Source of the DNA: CAWCKS01 sp963796195
GTDB taxonomy: Bacteria; Pseudomonadota; Alphaproteobacteria; Rhizobiales; Xanthobacteraceae
NCBI GenBank assembly: GCA_963796195.1
Contig: CAWCKS010000002.1
Location: forward strand, 1-64,000
Direction: 5' to 3'
Length of the DNA: 64,000 nt
Below are positions 28,145 to 36,445 of the stretch, piece after piece (the first letter of the stretch is position 1; the number at the start of each line of letters is the position of its first letter). The position numbers were made by a program, and so were the translations under genes. The notes beneath the pieces were generated by a model. It made no database searches, was not told the origin of the DNA, and saw nothing but the letters and a program-made list of their open reading frames with translations.

Positions 28145-28390
28145 ATGTTTGACTATAGCGCCGACGCAGAGCTTTTTCCGCAGCGTAGTCGAAAACGCCC
28201 CAAGCAGATAACCTATCGCCGCTTTGCAAGCGCCGCCGACGCGATTCAATTCGCCATGGAGATTCTTCCACCGGCGCTGCTCCCCGGCACTTTCCTTGAA
28301 GTCAACGACGAGCGGCTGGGCGCGGGACAAATTCGTCAGCTCTACGAGGACGAAGGATTTCCGCTGCCGCGAAAGCCAGGCAAGGTGTGA
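28145..28390 (+). CDS. Small conserved hypothetical protein (81 aa)
   Basis: 81 residues. It begins FDYSADAELFPQRSRKRPK and has RRFASAADAIQFAMEILPPALLPGTFLEV and a C-terminal QIRQLYEDEGFPLPR. I recognise this pattern as a recurring Bradyrhizobiaceae ORF family with no assigned function. It is soluble, alpha/beta in look. The GTGA overlap with the next gene indicates an operon of at least two. Confidence 0.68.
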   Translation: MFDYSADAELFPQRSRKRPKQITYRRFASAADAIQFAMEILPPALLPGTFLEVNDERLGAGQIRQLYEDEGFPLPRKPGKV

Positions 28391-28656
28391 CGACCCGATC
28401 GCGTAACGAAACGCTGGTGTTCGATCATCCCTTCCACCTGAAGGGCATCGACCGGTTGTTTCCAGCCGGCGCCTACGAAGTCCTCACCGACGAGGAAATG
28501 ATCGAGGGCCTGTCGTTTCCCTGCTATCGACGCGTCGCGACGATGATCATGGTCCCGGGCGAGTGGCCCCATGCGAGCGCAACAGAAATGATTGCGACCA
28601 GCGCGATTGATCTTTCAGATGCGCAGCGCAACGACAGGGTCACCTCCCGTGACTGA
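28387..28656 (+). CDS. Small conserved hypothetical protein (89 aa)
   Basis: Starts at GTG 28387 inside the previous stop (GTGA overlap). The protein shows NETLVFDHPFHLKGIDRLFP, AGAYEVLTDEEMIEGLSFPC and YRRVATMIMVPGE, a pattern repeated in several rhizobial small proteins. Beta-rich, soluble, function unknown. It overlaps the next gene by eight bases, so 28145-28951 is probably one transcript. Confidence 0.68.
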   Translation: MTTRSRNETLVFDHPFHLKGIDRLFPAGAYEVLTDEEMIEGLSFPCYRRVATMIMVPGEWPHASATEMIATSAIDLSDAQRNDRVTSRD

Positions 28657-28951
28657 CAATGATAATCCGGTTGATCTCGACAAGCATCGCGGTATGGCCG
28701 CACAGAAGGCGACGGAAATCCGCCGCCTTCTGCTCGAGGTCGAGACCAACAGCCAGATGCTGCGCCAGCGCCAGAGCGAGCTGGAAGCCCAGCTCCTCGC
28801 GTTGCCGGCGAGCTCGTGGCCGGAAGCTGCTGTCAAGGCGCGCTATCTCCTGACCCACTATCAGGCGACACTCGGTCGCGAGGACACGTTGCATCACCGC
28901 CTGGTCGAAGCCGTGCTTGCGGATTTTGCCAGACTGCTGGACGGCGCCTGA
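28649..28951 (+). CDS. Small helical hypothetical protein (100 aa)
   Basis: Start GTG 28649 overlaps the preceding gene; the in-frame region upstream lies inside that gene. The sequence is almost wholly helical and charged (EIRRLLLEVETNSQMLRQRQ, SELEAQLLALPASSWPEAAV), ending ADFARLLDG. Likely a short coiled coil. No domain recognised. Confidence 0.6.
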   Translation: MTDNDNPVDLDKHRGMAAQKATEIRRLLLEVETNSQMLRQRQSELEAQLLALPASSWPEAAVKARYLLTHYQATLGREDTLHHRLVEAVLADFARLLDGA

Positions 28952-29028
28952 CTTCGGTACTGCGCTTCGAATGTCCCGACTCACCCAGCCGTCCTGCGCA
29001 GGGTGGCGCCCCGTGCGAGAGAAAGAAG

Positions 29029-29292
29029 ATGTCCTTGCGATTTCCCAATCTCAGCCGAAGCTTCGACACGACACGAGACGCGGTCCGCTTCTGGGGCTAT
29101 GACAGCGCGATCGAATGCTCGTTCTTCGTGACGCGAGCGGCGCTGAAAAGGCTCGTCCCCAACCTGCGGCCGGATGAGATTGCGCTTCTCGGTGCCTTCG
29201 ACGCGCATCGAAACTTGATCTGCCACACCGCCGAGAAGGTTTACGCGCGGGGCCGAAAGGGCTCTTACGAACTGGACGCTGCAGATTTCTAA
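29029..29292 (+). CDS. DUF1488 family protein
   Basis: 87 residues from ATG 29029 after GAGAGAAAGAAG. SLRFPNLSRSFDTTRDAVRF, WGYDSAIECSFFVTRAALKR, then LLGAFDAHR and VYARGRKGSYELDAADF match the DUF1488 pattern, whose members are single-domain proteins of unknown function frequent in Bradyrhizobium. 77 bases separate it from the previous gene, so it may have its own promoter. Confidence 0.8.
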   Translation: MSLRFPNLSRSFDTTRDAVRFWGYDSAIECSFFVTRAALKRLVPNLRPDEIALLGAFDAHRNLICHTAEKVYARGRKGSYELDAADF

Positions 29293-29339
29293 GCGCGCCC
29301 GTTCAATCAGCGCGGCGGCGTCTGAAAGACGCCTGAGCG

Positions 29340-29582
29340 TTACTCGAATGCCGCGGGCAATCGTCCTGATCTGAAGAACACGGTTGGTTCTTCATCGTAG
29401 TCGCCAGTTTCCGCATCGCCCGTTGAGGAAAACGCTACGACGCCCGCACTATTTGACGCCAGCCTTTCCGCCGTGCGTCGCGCGCCCTCCGCCGATTTGC
29501 ATGAGACCGCTTGTCCAGCTTTCAGGTCTTGCCCCTTGCCGGCCTTGAACGCCTGAACGAAATAGATTGTTTCTCGCGCCAT
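29340..29582 (-). CDS. Small conserved hypothetical protein (80 aa)
   Basis: From ATG 29582, preceded by GGAGAG at the right distance. It carries ETIYFVQAFKAGKGQDLKAG, CKSAEGARRTAERLA, GVVAFSSTGDAETGDYDEEP and VFFRSGRLP. This layout recurs in Bradyrhizobiaceae proteins of about 80 residues, with no known function. It is soluble and convergent with the DUF1488 gene. Confidence 0.68.
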   Translation of the reverse strand: MARETIYFVQAFKAGKGQDLKAGQAVSCKSAEGARRTAERLASNSAGVVAFSSTGDAETGDYDEEPTVFFRSGRLPAAFE

Positions 29583-29672
29583 CAGACTCTCCAGAATCGG
29601 CAAATTGTGGTGACGGCCTTGACGACGCGACGCGCGTTGACTGAAGCAGCGGCAGCGATCTGACAATCTCCG

Positions 29673-29927
29673 CTAGGAACCGGTTTCAGTCTCTTGAGTC
29701 CGGTCGACTCCGGCTCTCCGGAACACCGTCAGCAGGCGCTCGGCCTTCCCCAATTTCACCGCTGCGATTGCCTGGTGTCGGCTAAGTCCTCCAACCGTCC
29801 GATAGATCTGGCACTGTTGCGCCTCGTGCTCGAGGTAGGCGCCACCTTCCGCCCATCTTTGGGCCGCCCCGAGGACGGCAAATGCCTTGTAAATCGGGTC
29901 GGCCGTGAGCGTTTTGACGACGAACAT
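29673..29927 (-). CDS. Small conserved hypothetical protein (84 aa)
   Basis: 84 residues: MFVVKTLTADPIYKAF, AAQRWAEGGAYLEHEAQQCQI, and a helical second half with SRHQAIAAVKLGKAERL. No recognised domain, membrane segment or signal. The ribosome site is weak. Support comes from sensible composition and its position in a run of similar-size genes. Confidence 0.58.
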   Translation of the reverse strand: MFVVKTLTADPIYKAFAVLGAAQRWAEGGAYLEHEAQQCQIYRTVGGLSRHQAIAAVKLGKAERLLTVFRRAGVDRTQETETGS

Positions 29928-30187
29928 CTATGATCCCGTGCAGGTAGCGTTCCCCCAACGTGGCCGCGAAGGCGCGGGTTACAAGCAAGGGAATCGGAAT
30001 ATATTGTCTAACTGGCAAAGAAACGCGTTGCCATTTGAATGGAATGCGAGAACAGCGTTTGCAAGTTGACCGCGGATCCTCGAAATCAACGCGCGGTTAA
30101 CAAACAAGAGCTCCTGTATGTCCAATATCCCGAGCGAACGGGCCGCGGGCCTCTTTGTTTAACTCTGAATTGCAGGCATAAGGCCGC

Positions 30188-30373
30188 ATGGCTAAAGCGC
30201 GAGTCACTTTCAAAATACAACGAATCGCCGAAGGCGATTGGAACATCCTGGCCGAATGCCCCGGCATCGAGACAGTGGCAATCACCGGATTAAAAAGCAA
30301 AGCTGACGTCGACGACTGGCTCAATGGGGAGCGCCGCATCGCATGGCTGCGCTCTCACGGCTACGCCAAATGA
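30188..30373 (+). CDS. Small conserved hypothetical protein (61 aa)
   Basis: 61 residues with a typical start (AAGG five bases before ATG 30188): AKARVTFKIQRIAEGDWNIL, AECPGIETVAITGLKSKADV, then DDWLNGERRIAWLRSHGYAK. The conserved WLNG..R..WLR..GYAK ending is familiar from other rhizobial small proteins. Basic and soluble; function unknown. It stands alone between a 260-base spacer and a 280-base spacer. Confidence 0.68.
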   Translation: MAKARVTFKIQRIAEGDWNILAECPGIETVAITGLKSKADVDDWLNGERRIAWLRSHGYAK

Positions 30374-30490
30374 CGCCGGCCAGCTGAGCGTGTGGGCGGT
30401 ATTTGGCTTGTCAGCTTCATGCATTATGATCTCGGTTACCTCGACCTTGAGCAGAGGACCCTGCAACCCCTTCGACAACCCGTTTGGCAC

Positions 30491-30546
30491 GAGGTTGTCA
30501 CCTATGTCTCAGGCACAAACTGTTGCGTAAGTGCTCGGGCCGGACA
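30491..30546. repeat. Copy A of a diverged 56-bp repeat (possible mobile-element end)
   Basis: The segment starts GAGGTTGTCACCTATGTCTC and ends GGGCCGGACAA. It aligns without gaps to 44956-45011, sharing GTCACCTATGT, CAGG, CTGTT and GGGCCGGACAA. It lies in the 280-base spacer downstream of the flavoprotein operon. No transposase is adjacent. Confidence 0.6.
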
Positions 30547-30655
30547 ACTGGTTGGGTCACGAGCCACACACGCACACCCAAGCCTGGATCACCGCTAGAT
30601 CTTGATAGCAGGGGTCGTAGCTCGATCGGCTTTCGCGGTCGGCCAATTCCAGTTG

Positions 30656-32065
30656 CTAGGGGTAACCGCCCAACAGCTCAGCGGCGTGTTCACCCCCAAG
30701 TCGGCCGAACACTGTCGCCGTCAAAAGTCCGTTGCCGGACAAATATCCGCGGGCGGAGTTACCCGAAATGCCCACTGCGGCTCCGCCTACCGCAAAGAGA
30801 TTGGGAAACGTGACACCACTTGGCCGCACGACCCGCGCCTCGGGCGTGATCATTAAACCACCCTGTGTGTGAAACAGAGCACCGGTGATCTTGATGGCGA
30901 TGTAAGGAGGCTTAAGTTCGGATTGCGCCTGAAAGGTACGCCCAAAGCGGTCCGCCAATCCCTTCTGCCTGGCCAGGGCAACGTGCTCGAATTCGGCGGC
31001 CAAGGCGGCCGCGGGGATGTTCAGGGAATCGGCCAGTTCCTGAAGAGTGTTCGCCACTGATAGCGCACCAGCTCTTTCAGCTTCACGGAAGTCCGGAAAC
31101 TGCCTCGCGATGTCGGCAATCCGCTCGTCGAATATCTCGCAGGCGATACCATCGGGCTGTCGCATCACTTCGGCGGCCTGCTCGGAATAACCGAGGGACT
31201 CGTTGCTGAAGCGCCGCCCCTCGCGATTGACCTGAAAACCGCCCTCGGTGATGCAGGCCCAGGTGATCAGCGCATTGTGCGGGGTCGCAATAGAGCCGTG
31301 TCCCTGGTAGGCCGATAGGCACTGGATGTCGGCTCCAAGCTGTTGCCCCCACGCGATGGCGTCGCCCTGGTTGCCGACATGGCCGAAATAAATCGCATCG
31401 GCGATTTCGGGGATGTAACGCTCCACGAGCTGACGGTTGCCGCCAAAGCCGTTGCACGCGAGGATCAATGCGTCGCAGCCGATCAACTCATCAACGCTGC
31501 CGCGCTCGCAAGCAATCCCGGCGATTTTTCCGTTGGCTTCGGCAAATAACGTTGTCACGACCGAATTGGTGAGGATCGGAATGTCGGCACGCTCGGCAGC
31601 GGACCGCAGCCGATCAATCAATTCCGCGCCACTTCGCGACGGCAGCCCATGCATCCGGAAAGCGGAATGGCCGGGATAGTTGAAGCTATCGATCACCTCG
31701 AACGGAAAGCCGTAACGATCTGCGAGCCACTCGACGGTCGGGGCAACGCCTTCGCTCACCGCTCGCACCAGCGACGGGTCGGCTTCGCCGTGCGCCTTGG
31801 CCTGGATATCCCGAGCAAATAGTTGCGGGCTGTCTTCAATGCCCTTTGCGCGCTGGAATCGCGTTCCCGCCGCTGGGATCAATCCGGCTGAAAGCGCCGT
31901 TGATCCCGCCGGCAACCTGTCGCGCTCAACGACAACGACCGGGACGCCGGCCTCGGCAGCGCGCAAGGCTGCGCACAGGCCGGCGGCGCCGGCGCCGACG
32001 ATCACGATGCCGGCGCTTTCAAAGCGCTGGCCTTGCACCGGCTTGATCGTCGGCGGCGCGCTCAT
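30656..32065 (-). CDS. FAD-dependent oxidoreductase, fumarate reductase / succinate dehydrogenase flavoprotein-like
   Basis: 469 residues. An N-terminal FAD-binding Rossmann motif is seen as IVIVGAGAAGLCAALRAAEA (residues about 20-40), followed by the substrate or cap domain (SFNYPGHSAFRMHGLPSRSG). The family C-terminus has TGALFHTQGGLMITPEARVV and a flavin loop with FAVGGAAVGISG. Similar soluble flavoproteins reduce or dehydrogenate alpha,beta-unsaturated acids or steroid ketones. It is the last gene of the hyu/liv operon, its ATG overlapping the previous stop by four bases. In context it may saturate or desaturate the carbon skeleton before or after hydration by the LeuCD-like enzyme; substrate not known. 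Confidence 0.87.
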   Translation of the reverse strand: MSAPPTIKPVQGQRFESAGIVIVGAGAAGLCAALRAAEAGVPVVVVERDRLPAGSTALSAGLIPAAGTRFQRAKGIEDSPQLFARDIQAKAHGEADPSLVRAVSEGVAPTVEWLADRYGFPFEVIDSFNYPGHSAFRMHGLPSRSGAELIDRLRSAAERADIPILTNSVVTTLFAEANGKIAGIACERGSVDELIGCDALILACNGFGGNRQLVERYIPEIADAIYFGHVGNQGDAIAWGQQLGADIQCLSAYQGHGSIATPHNALITWACITEGGFQVNREGRRFSNESLGYSEQAAEVMRQPDGIACEIFDERIADIARQFPDFREAERAGALSVANTLQELADSLNIPAAALAAEFEHVALARQKGLADRFGRTFQAQSELKPPYIAIKITGALFHTQGGLMITPEARVVRPSGVTFPNLFAVGGAAVGISGNSARGYLSGNGLLTATVFGRLGGEHAAELLGGYP

Positions 32066-32655
32066 GCCGACGCGACGTCTTCAACAGCTTTCGCAATGCT
32101 CGACATCGCGGCGACCGGACGCAAGCCCTCGATTGCGGCGCGATGCACTTCGGCGGAAAACGCCGCGCAGCCGTCTTCCAGCACTGTGATTTCAAATTCG
32201 CGAACGTGCGCGTCGCGCACCGTCGAGGCGACGCCACCGTTGGTGACAATTCCACCGACATAGATGTGTTCGATCGCCATCTTGCGCAGAATCCACTCGA
32301 GGCGGGTCATGTAGAAGGCCGAATAGGCGAGCTTCTCGACCGTGAAATCGGCCGGCGCGAGGTCGTCGACGAGCTGCTGGCCCCACGAGCCCGGAGCGAA
32401 ATCGCCTTTTCCAAGGAATGGTCGCAACGTTTTCAAATGCGGTGAGATGATCGGTTCGCCGCCGCGGCCCGGCACGAGCGTGAATAATGTCGCGATAACA
32501 ACACCGCCGCGGATTCGTGCAAGGTCGACCAGCGGCTTCAGCTTTGCCGGCAAGGCGGCAATCGCAGCGTTGCCTTGTCCGGCGCGTCCATAGGCGCCCT
32601 CGGCGTGGATAAAATCATTCTGCAAATCGACCAGCAGCAGCGCCGTGTTCTTCAT
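32062..32655 (-). CDS. Isochorismatase-like cysteine hydrolase family protein lacking the usual catalytic Cys
   Basis: 197 residues with the family fold: ALLLVDLQNDFIHAEG gives the catalytic Asp (residue 10), and FTVEKLAYSAFYMT gives the Lys. The third triad member normally lies in a V-T-N-x-C-V-x-S-T stretch; here it reads GGIVTNGGVASTVRDAHVRE, with Gly at the Cys position. Relatives include maleamate amidohydrolase and N-carbamoylsarcosine amidase. It is coupled by four-base overlaps to hyuA on one side and the flavoprotein on the other. It may act by another mechanism, serve as a binding protein, or use a displaced nucleophile. Confidence 0.85.
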   Translation of the reverse strand: MKNTALLLVDLQNDFIHAEGAYGRAGQGNAAIAALPAKLKPLVDLARIRGGVVIATLFTLVPGRGGEPIISPHLKTLRPFLGKGDFAPGSWGQQLVDDLAPADFTVEKLAYSAFYMTRLEWILRKMAIEHIYVGGIVTNGGVASTVRDAHVREFEITVLEDGCAAFSAEVHRAAIEGLRPVAAMSSIAKAVEDVASA

Positions 32656-34709
32656 CGCAGCCTCTCGAGGATGATGTTTCCGAGCTGGTCGACACGGCCC
32701 TGCAGGCCGGGCTCGACAACGATGGTCGCATCGGGTTGTTCGAGGATTGCCGGAGCCGCGATGGCGGCGCCTGCCGGCAAATCACGCCGCGACCAGATCG
32801 CGACGTCGCGCCAACCGTCACCAAACCAGACCGGTCGGGTACCGCGCGAAGCTTTTTCGAGCGAATTATCTCTTGCCGGAGTGAATACCGAGAGGTCGAA
32901 CGGCGGCCGCTTGCCGATGGCTGCCGTGCGCAAGGAAACGACGCGGACCGGAATTGCGCCGAGCAACCGGCTGAACGAGGCCGAATAGGCCTTCTCGAAT
33001 GCAGACCGAATAATCTCCCGGCCGATACCGGTTCCATTCTCATTGAAGATCACACGAAGCGGCGCGGTCACGGTGTGCGTTTGACCGAGATAGTGCATAT
33101 CGAGCTCGTAAATGACCTCGATGTTGGTCACTGAAACTCCGGTCTCCTCGACGACGCGGCGCGCCGCGCGACCAGCTTCGATCATGCGCCGGTCGAGCGC
33201 CGCGACATCGAGATCATCGAGCAGATAGTTCAAAGTTTGCACCTGGTCGTGCCTGATATCCGCGATGACGCAGCCGAACGCCGAGGTCACGCCCGGAAAC
33301 GGCGGCACGATCGCGCAGCGAAGCCCGACATCGCGGACCAGTGCACCGGCATGGAGCGCTCCGCCTCCACCGAACGGCATTGCCGCAAATTTTGCCGGAT
33401 CGTGTCCGCGCTCGATGGAAACCAGTCTGATCGCACCGGCCATGCGCGCGTCAGCGACGCGAATGATGGCCTCGGCAGCCGCCATGACATCCAGCCCCAG
33501 CGGCTCGCCCACGCTCGTCAGAATGGCGTTTCGCGCGGCATCAACATCGAGCCTTTCGAGCTTGCCGCCGATCGGCCGCGCGGCATTGATCCGCCCAAGC
33601 ACAACATGCGCGTCCGTCAACGTCGGGCGATCGTTGCCCTGGTCGTAGCACACGGGTCCCGGGATCGAGCCTGCGCTCTCGGGGCCGACCTGCAGTAAGC
33701 CGCCACGATCGACCGAGGCAATCGAACCGCCGCCGGCTCCGATCGTCGTGATTTCGATCATCGGCGTGCGAACGACGAGCCCGAAATCGACGGTGGTCTG
33801 TGCCGCAAGCGAGGCCTTGCCGCCAGCGATTACCGAAACGTCGAAAGACGTGCCACCGAGATCGCAAGTGATCACGTCCTGATAGCCCGCAGCTGACGCA
33901 ATGGCCGCTGCCGCGATCACGCCGGCCGCTGGTCCGGACAGCGCAGTGCGCACTGGCAGCCGCCGCGCCGTTGCGGTCGACATGATGCCACCGTTGGACT
34001 GGACGATCTGGAATTGTCCCGAGAACCCGCCTTCGGCGAGCGCCTGCTCGAGGCGCGCAAGATAGGCCCCGACGACCGGTTGAAGATAGGCGTTCAGCGC
34101 CGTCGTCGACGAGCGTTCGAACTCGCGGATTTCCGGCAACACCTGATACGACGCGCAGATGTGCTGGTTTGGCCAGACCTGCGTTGCGGCTGCGAGAGCC
34201 TGCTGCTCATTGGTGGCGTTCGCATAGGCGTTGATGAAGATGATGGCCAGCGCCTGTGCACCGCGGCGCTGAAGTTCTGTCGCGGCGGCACAGACGGCGT
34301 CCATATCGATCGCTGAGTGGATCGTACCGTCTGCAAGCGTGCGCTCATCGACCTCGAGACGAAGGTCACGGTCGGCGATCGGGACAAAATCGCCCCATAG
34401 ACCCCAGGTGCGGCGGCGATCGCGGCGGCGCATTTCCAGCACATCGCGGAAGCCGCGCGTCGTGATCACGCCGATCCGGGGACCGCGCCGTTCCAGCAAG
34501 GTGTTGGTTCCGACCGTCGTGCCGTGAACGATCGAACCGATGCCGCGGACCCCGCCAAGAGCGGTCAGGCCGTTCATGAAGCCCGACGCTTCGTTTCCCC
34601 GCTCCGACGGCACCTTCTCCGTTCGAAAGCTGCGATGTTCTTCGTCGAAGAAGAACAAATCGGTAAAGGTGCCGCCGACGTCGACGCCAGCAAGAGTACG
34701 CGGCGCCAT
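32652..34709 (-). CDS. hyuA: Hydantoinase A / 5-oxoprolinase-type ATP-dependent ring-opening subunit
   Basis: 685 residues from ATG 34709. The N-terminal actin/ASKHA-like ATP-binding motif GVDVGGTFTDLFFFDEEHRS is followed by HGTTVGTNTLLERRG, TCDLGGTSFDVSVI, GAGGGSIASVD and FGGGGALHAG, all hallmarks of HyuA. These enzymes, with HyuB, hydrolyse cyclic amides (hydantoins, 5-oxoproline) using ATP, or carboxylate ketones in the acetone/acetophenone carboxylase subgroup. No gamma subunit like AcxC is present, which favours cyclic amide hydrolysis. Cytosolic. One-base stop/start overlap with hyuB. Confidence 0.92.
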   Translation of the reverse strand: MAPRTLAGVDVGGTFTDLFFFDEEHRSFRTEKVPSERGNEASGFMNGLTALGGVRGIGSIVHGTTVGTNTLLERRGPRIGVITTRGFRDVLEMRRRDRRRTWGLWGDFVPIADRDLRLEVDERTLADGTIHSAIDMDAVCAAATELQRRGAQALAIIFINAYANATNEQQALAAATQVWPNQHICASYQVLPEIREFERSSTTALNAYLQPVVGAYLARLEQALAEGGFSGQFQIVQSNGGIMSTATARRLPVRTALSGPAAGVIAAAAIASAAGYQDVITCDLGGTSFDVSVIAGGKASLAAQTTVDFGLVVRTPMIEITTIGAGGGSIASVDRGGLLQVGPESAGSIPGPVCYDQGNDRPTLTDAHVVLGRINAARPIGGKLERLDVDAARNAILTSVGEPLGLDVMAAAEAIIRVADARMAGAIRLVSIERGHDPAKFAAMPFGGGGALHAGALVRDVGLRCAIVPPFPGVTSAFGCVIADIRHDQVQTLNYLLDDLDVAALDRRMIEAGRAARRVVEETGVSVTNIEVIYELDMHYLGQTHTVTAPLRVIFNENGTGIGREIIRSAFEKAYSASFSRLLGAIPVRVVSLRTAAIGKRPPFDLSVFTPARDNSLEKASRGTRPVWFGDGWRDVAIWSRRDLPAGAAIAAPAILEQPDATIVVEPGLQGRVDQLGNIILERLR

Positions 34710-36445
34710 CAGGCACTCCTCCGAAGATCGGCCGTGGCCGCCTCGTCGACGCTTCCATCCACGCGGAGCGCGACGCCATAATCGCGGCACGCGCTTTCGG
34801 CCGACACATATCCAAGACGAACGTCGCGCGCGACCAAGGCCGCGTCGCGCTCAAATGGAGCGCCAAAACCGCCGCCGCCTGGCGACTCAAGCCGAACGAT
34901 GCCATCGCGCGTGATCTTCACGTCGGTGGTCTTGGTGAGCAGCGGAACCTGATGCTCGCCGCCGCTATCTCGATAGATGAAGCGATTGAGCGCGGCTGAT
35001 TTGCCGCCATTGACGCCAAACGGTGGAAACTTGCCGCGCTCGCCGAGCAGAAAGACTTCGGTGTCGCCGTCGGCCAATGGCGCGATCTCATAGATCGCGC
35101 CAAGCCCGCCGCGATGCTTGCCGGGACCGCCGGAGTCGGGACGCAGCGCCCATTTGGTGAAGCGGATCGGGTAAAGCGACTCCAGAATCTCCAGCGGCGG
35201 AATCGTCGCCGTTGAAATCGGGTTGTTGCCGTGATTGAGGCCGTCGGTTTCCGGATTGCCGCCGAGCCCACCGCCGAAGAAGCAGAACATGACCCAGCGC
35301 TGTCCATTGCTGCGCCATCCAGCCAGCGACAGCGCATTAATTGTCGCGAACGGACTGCCATTGGCCCGCTCCGGGGCGGCCCTTGAAAAGGCCCCGAACA
35401 CCACGTCGATCACGCGCAGGATCGTTTCGGTGTAACCGCCAACCGGTTTCGGCGCGGACACGCCGAGCAATGTCGTATCCGGAATCACAAACTCGACCGG
35501 GGCGAGGCAGCCGGCATTCGCTGGCACATCGACAAACAGATGTTTTAGCGCGACGTAGCAGCAGGCGACCGCGGTCGAGCGTGAGATGTTGAGCGGGCCG
35601 TCGCAAGGCGGCGCCGATCGCGAAAAATCAAGCTTCATCCTGTCGCCGGCAACGGTCAGATCGAGCGCAATGCGCAGCGGCTTGTCGGTGATGCCGTCAT
35701 TGTCGAGAAAGTCGTCGTAGGAATAGACACCATCCGGAAGCGCGTTGACGTTGGCGCGCATCAGCGCCTCGGCACGCTCTGTCAGCGCGACAAGCGCTGC
35801 TCGGATCGTGTCGTCACCGTATTCATCAAGCAAGGCATGAAAGCGCTTTTCGCCCAGATCGAGCGCGTTGAGCTGCCCGTTCAAATCGCCCCAGTTCGAC
35901 TGTGGAACGCGCGAGTTGGCGGCAAGGATGTCGACCACGTCCTGCTGCAAGGAGCCATCACGCACGATCTTGACCGGGGGAACGCGAAATCCTTCCTGAA
36001 AGGACTCGGTCGCCCGCGCGTTGAAATTGCCGGGGACGTTGCCGCCGACGTCGAGCCAGTGTCCAACCGAGGCGAGCCAGGCGAACACCTTGCCGTCGCG
36101 AAGCAGAGGCCTGACGAGGCGGAAGTCGTTGAGATGCGTGCCGCCGTCATAGGGGTCGTTGAAGATATAAGTGTCGCCCGACGCGGGGGCGCCATCGAGG
36201 CGAACCTTGTCGATCACCGCCTTCACTGCAAACGCCATGGCACCGACGAAGATCGGAAGACCTGACGTGCCCTGGACCAGCGTCGCGCCGGTCTCGGCGT
36301 GGTAGAGACCGTGGCAGGCGTCGTGTGCCTCGGCGATGATCGGATTGAATGCCGATCGATACAACGTGGCATCCATTTCGTCCGCGATCTGAACAAGCCG
36401 CCCGTTGAGAACGGCAAGCGTGACAGGATCCAACACCTTCGTCAT
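34709..36445 (-). CDS. hyuB: Hydantoinase B / 5-oxoprolinase-type subunit
   Basis: 578 residues, typical for HyuB. It shows DPVTLAVLNGRLVQIADEMD at the N-terminus, HDACHGLYHAETG, YIFNDPYDGGTHLNDFRLVR, and the C-terminal KHRGGLGAIYEI and ESPGGGGFGAPFERD (metal and glycine-rich family motifs). It forms the catalytic complex with HyuA. It overlaps the upstream lyase gene by four bases. Position between a transporter, a lyase and an amidase-like gene indicates catabolism of an imported cyclic nitrogen compound. Confidence 0.92.
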   Translation of the reverse strand: MTKVLDPVTLAVLNGRLVQIADEMDATLYRSAFNPIIAEAHDACHGLYHAETGATLVQGTSGLPIFVGAMAFAVKAVIDKVRLDGAPASGDTYIFNDPYDGGTHLNDFRLVRPLLRDGKVFAWLASVGHWLDVGGNVPGNFNARATESFQEGFRVPPVKIVRDGSLQQDVVDILAANSRVPQSNWGDLNGQLNALDLGEKRFHALLDEYGDDTIRAALVALTERAEALMRANVNALPDGVYSYDDFLDNDGITDKPLRIALDLTVAGDRMKLDFSRSAPPCDGPLNISRSTAVACCYVALKHLFVDVPANAGCLAPVEFVIPDTTLLGVSAPKPVGGYTETILRVIDVVFGAFSRAAPERANGSPFATINALSLAGWRSNGQRWVMFCFFGGGLGGNPETDGLNHGNNPISTATIPPLEILESLYPIRFTKWALRPDSGGPGKHRGGLGAIYEIAPLADGDTEVFLLGERGKFPPFGVNGGKSAALNRFIYRDSGGEHQVPLLTKTTDVKITRDGIVRLESPGGGGFGAPFERDAALVARDVRLGYVSAESACRDYGVALRVDGSVDEAATADLRRSA

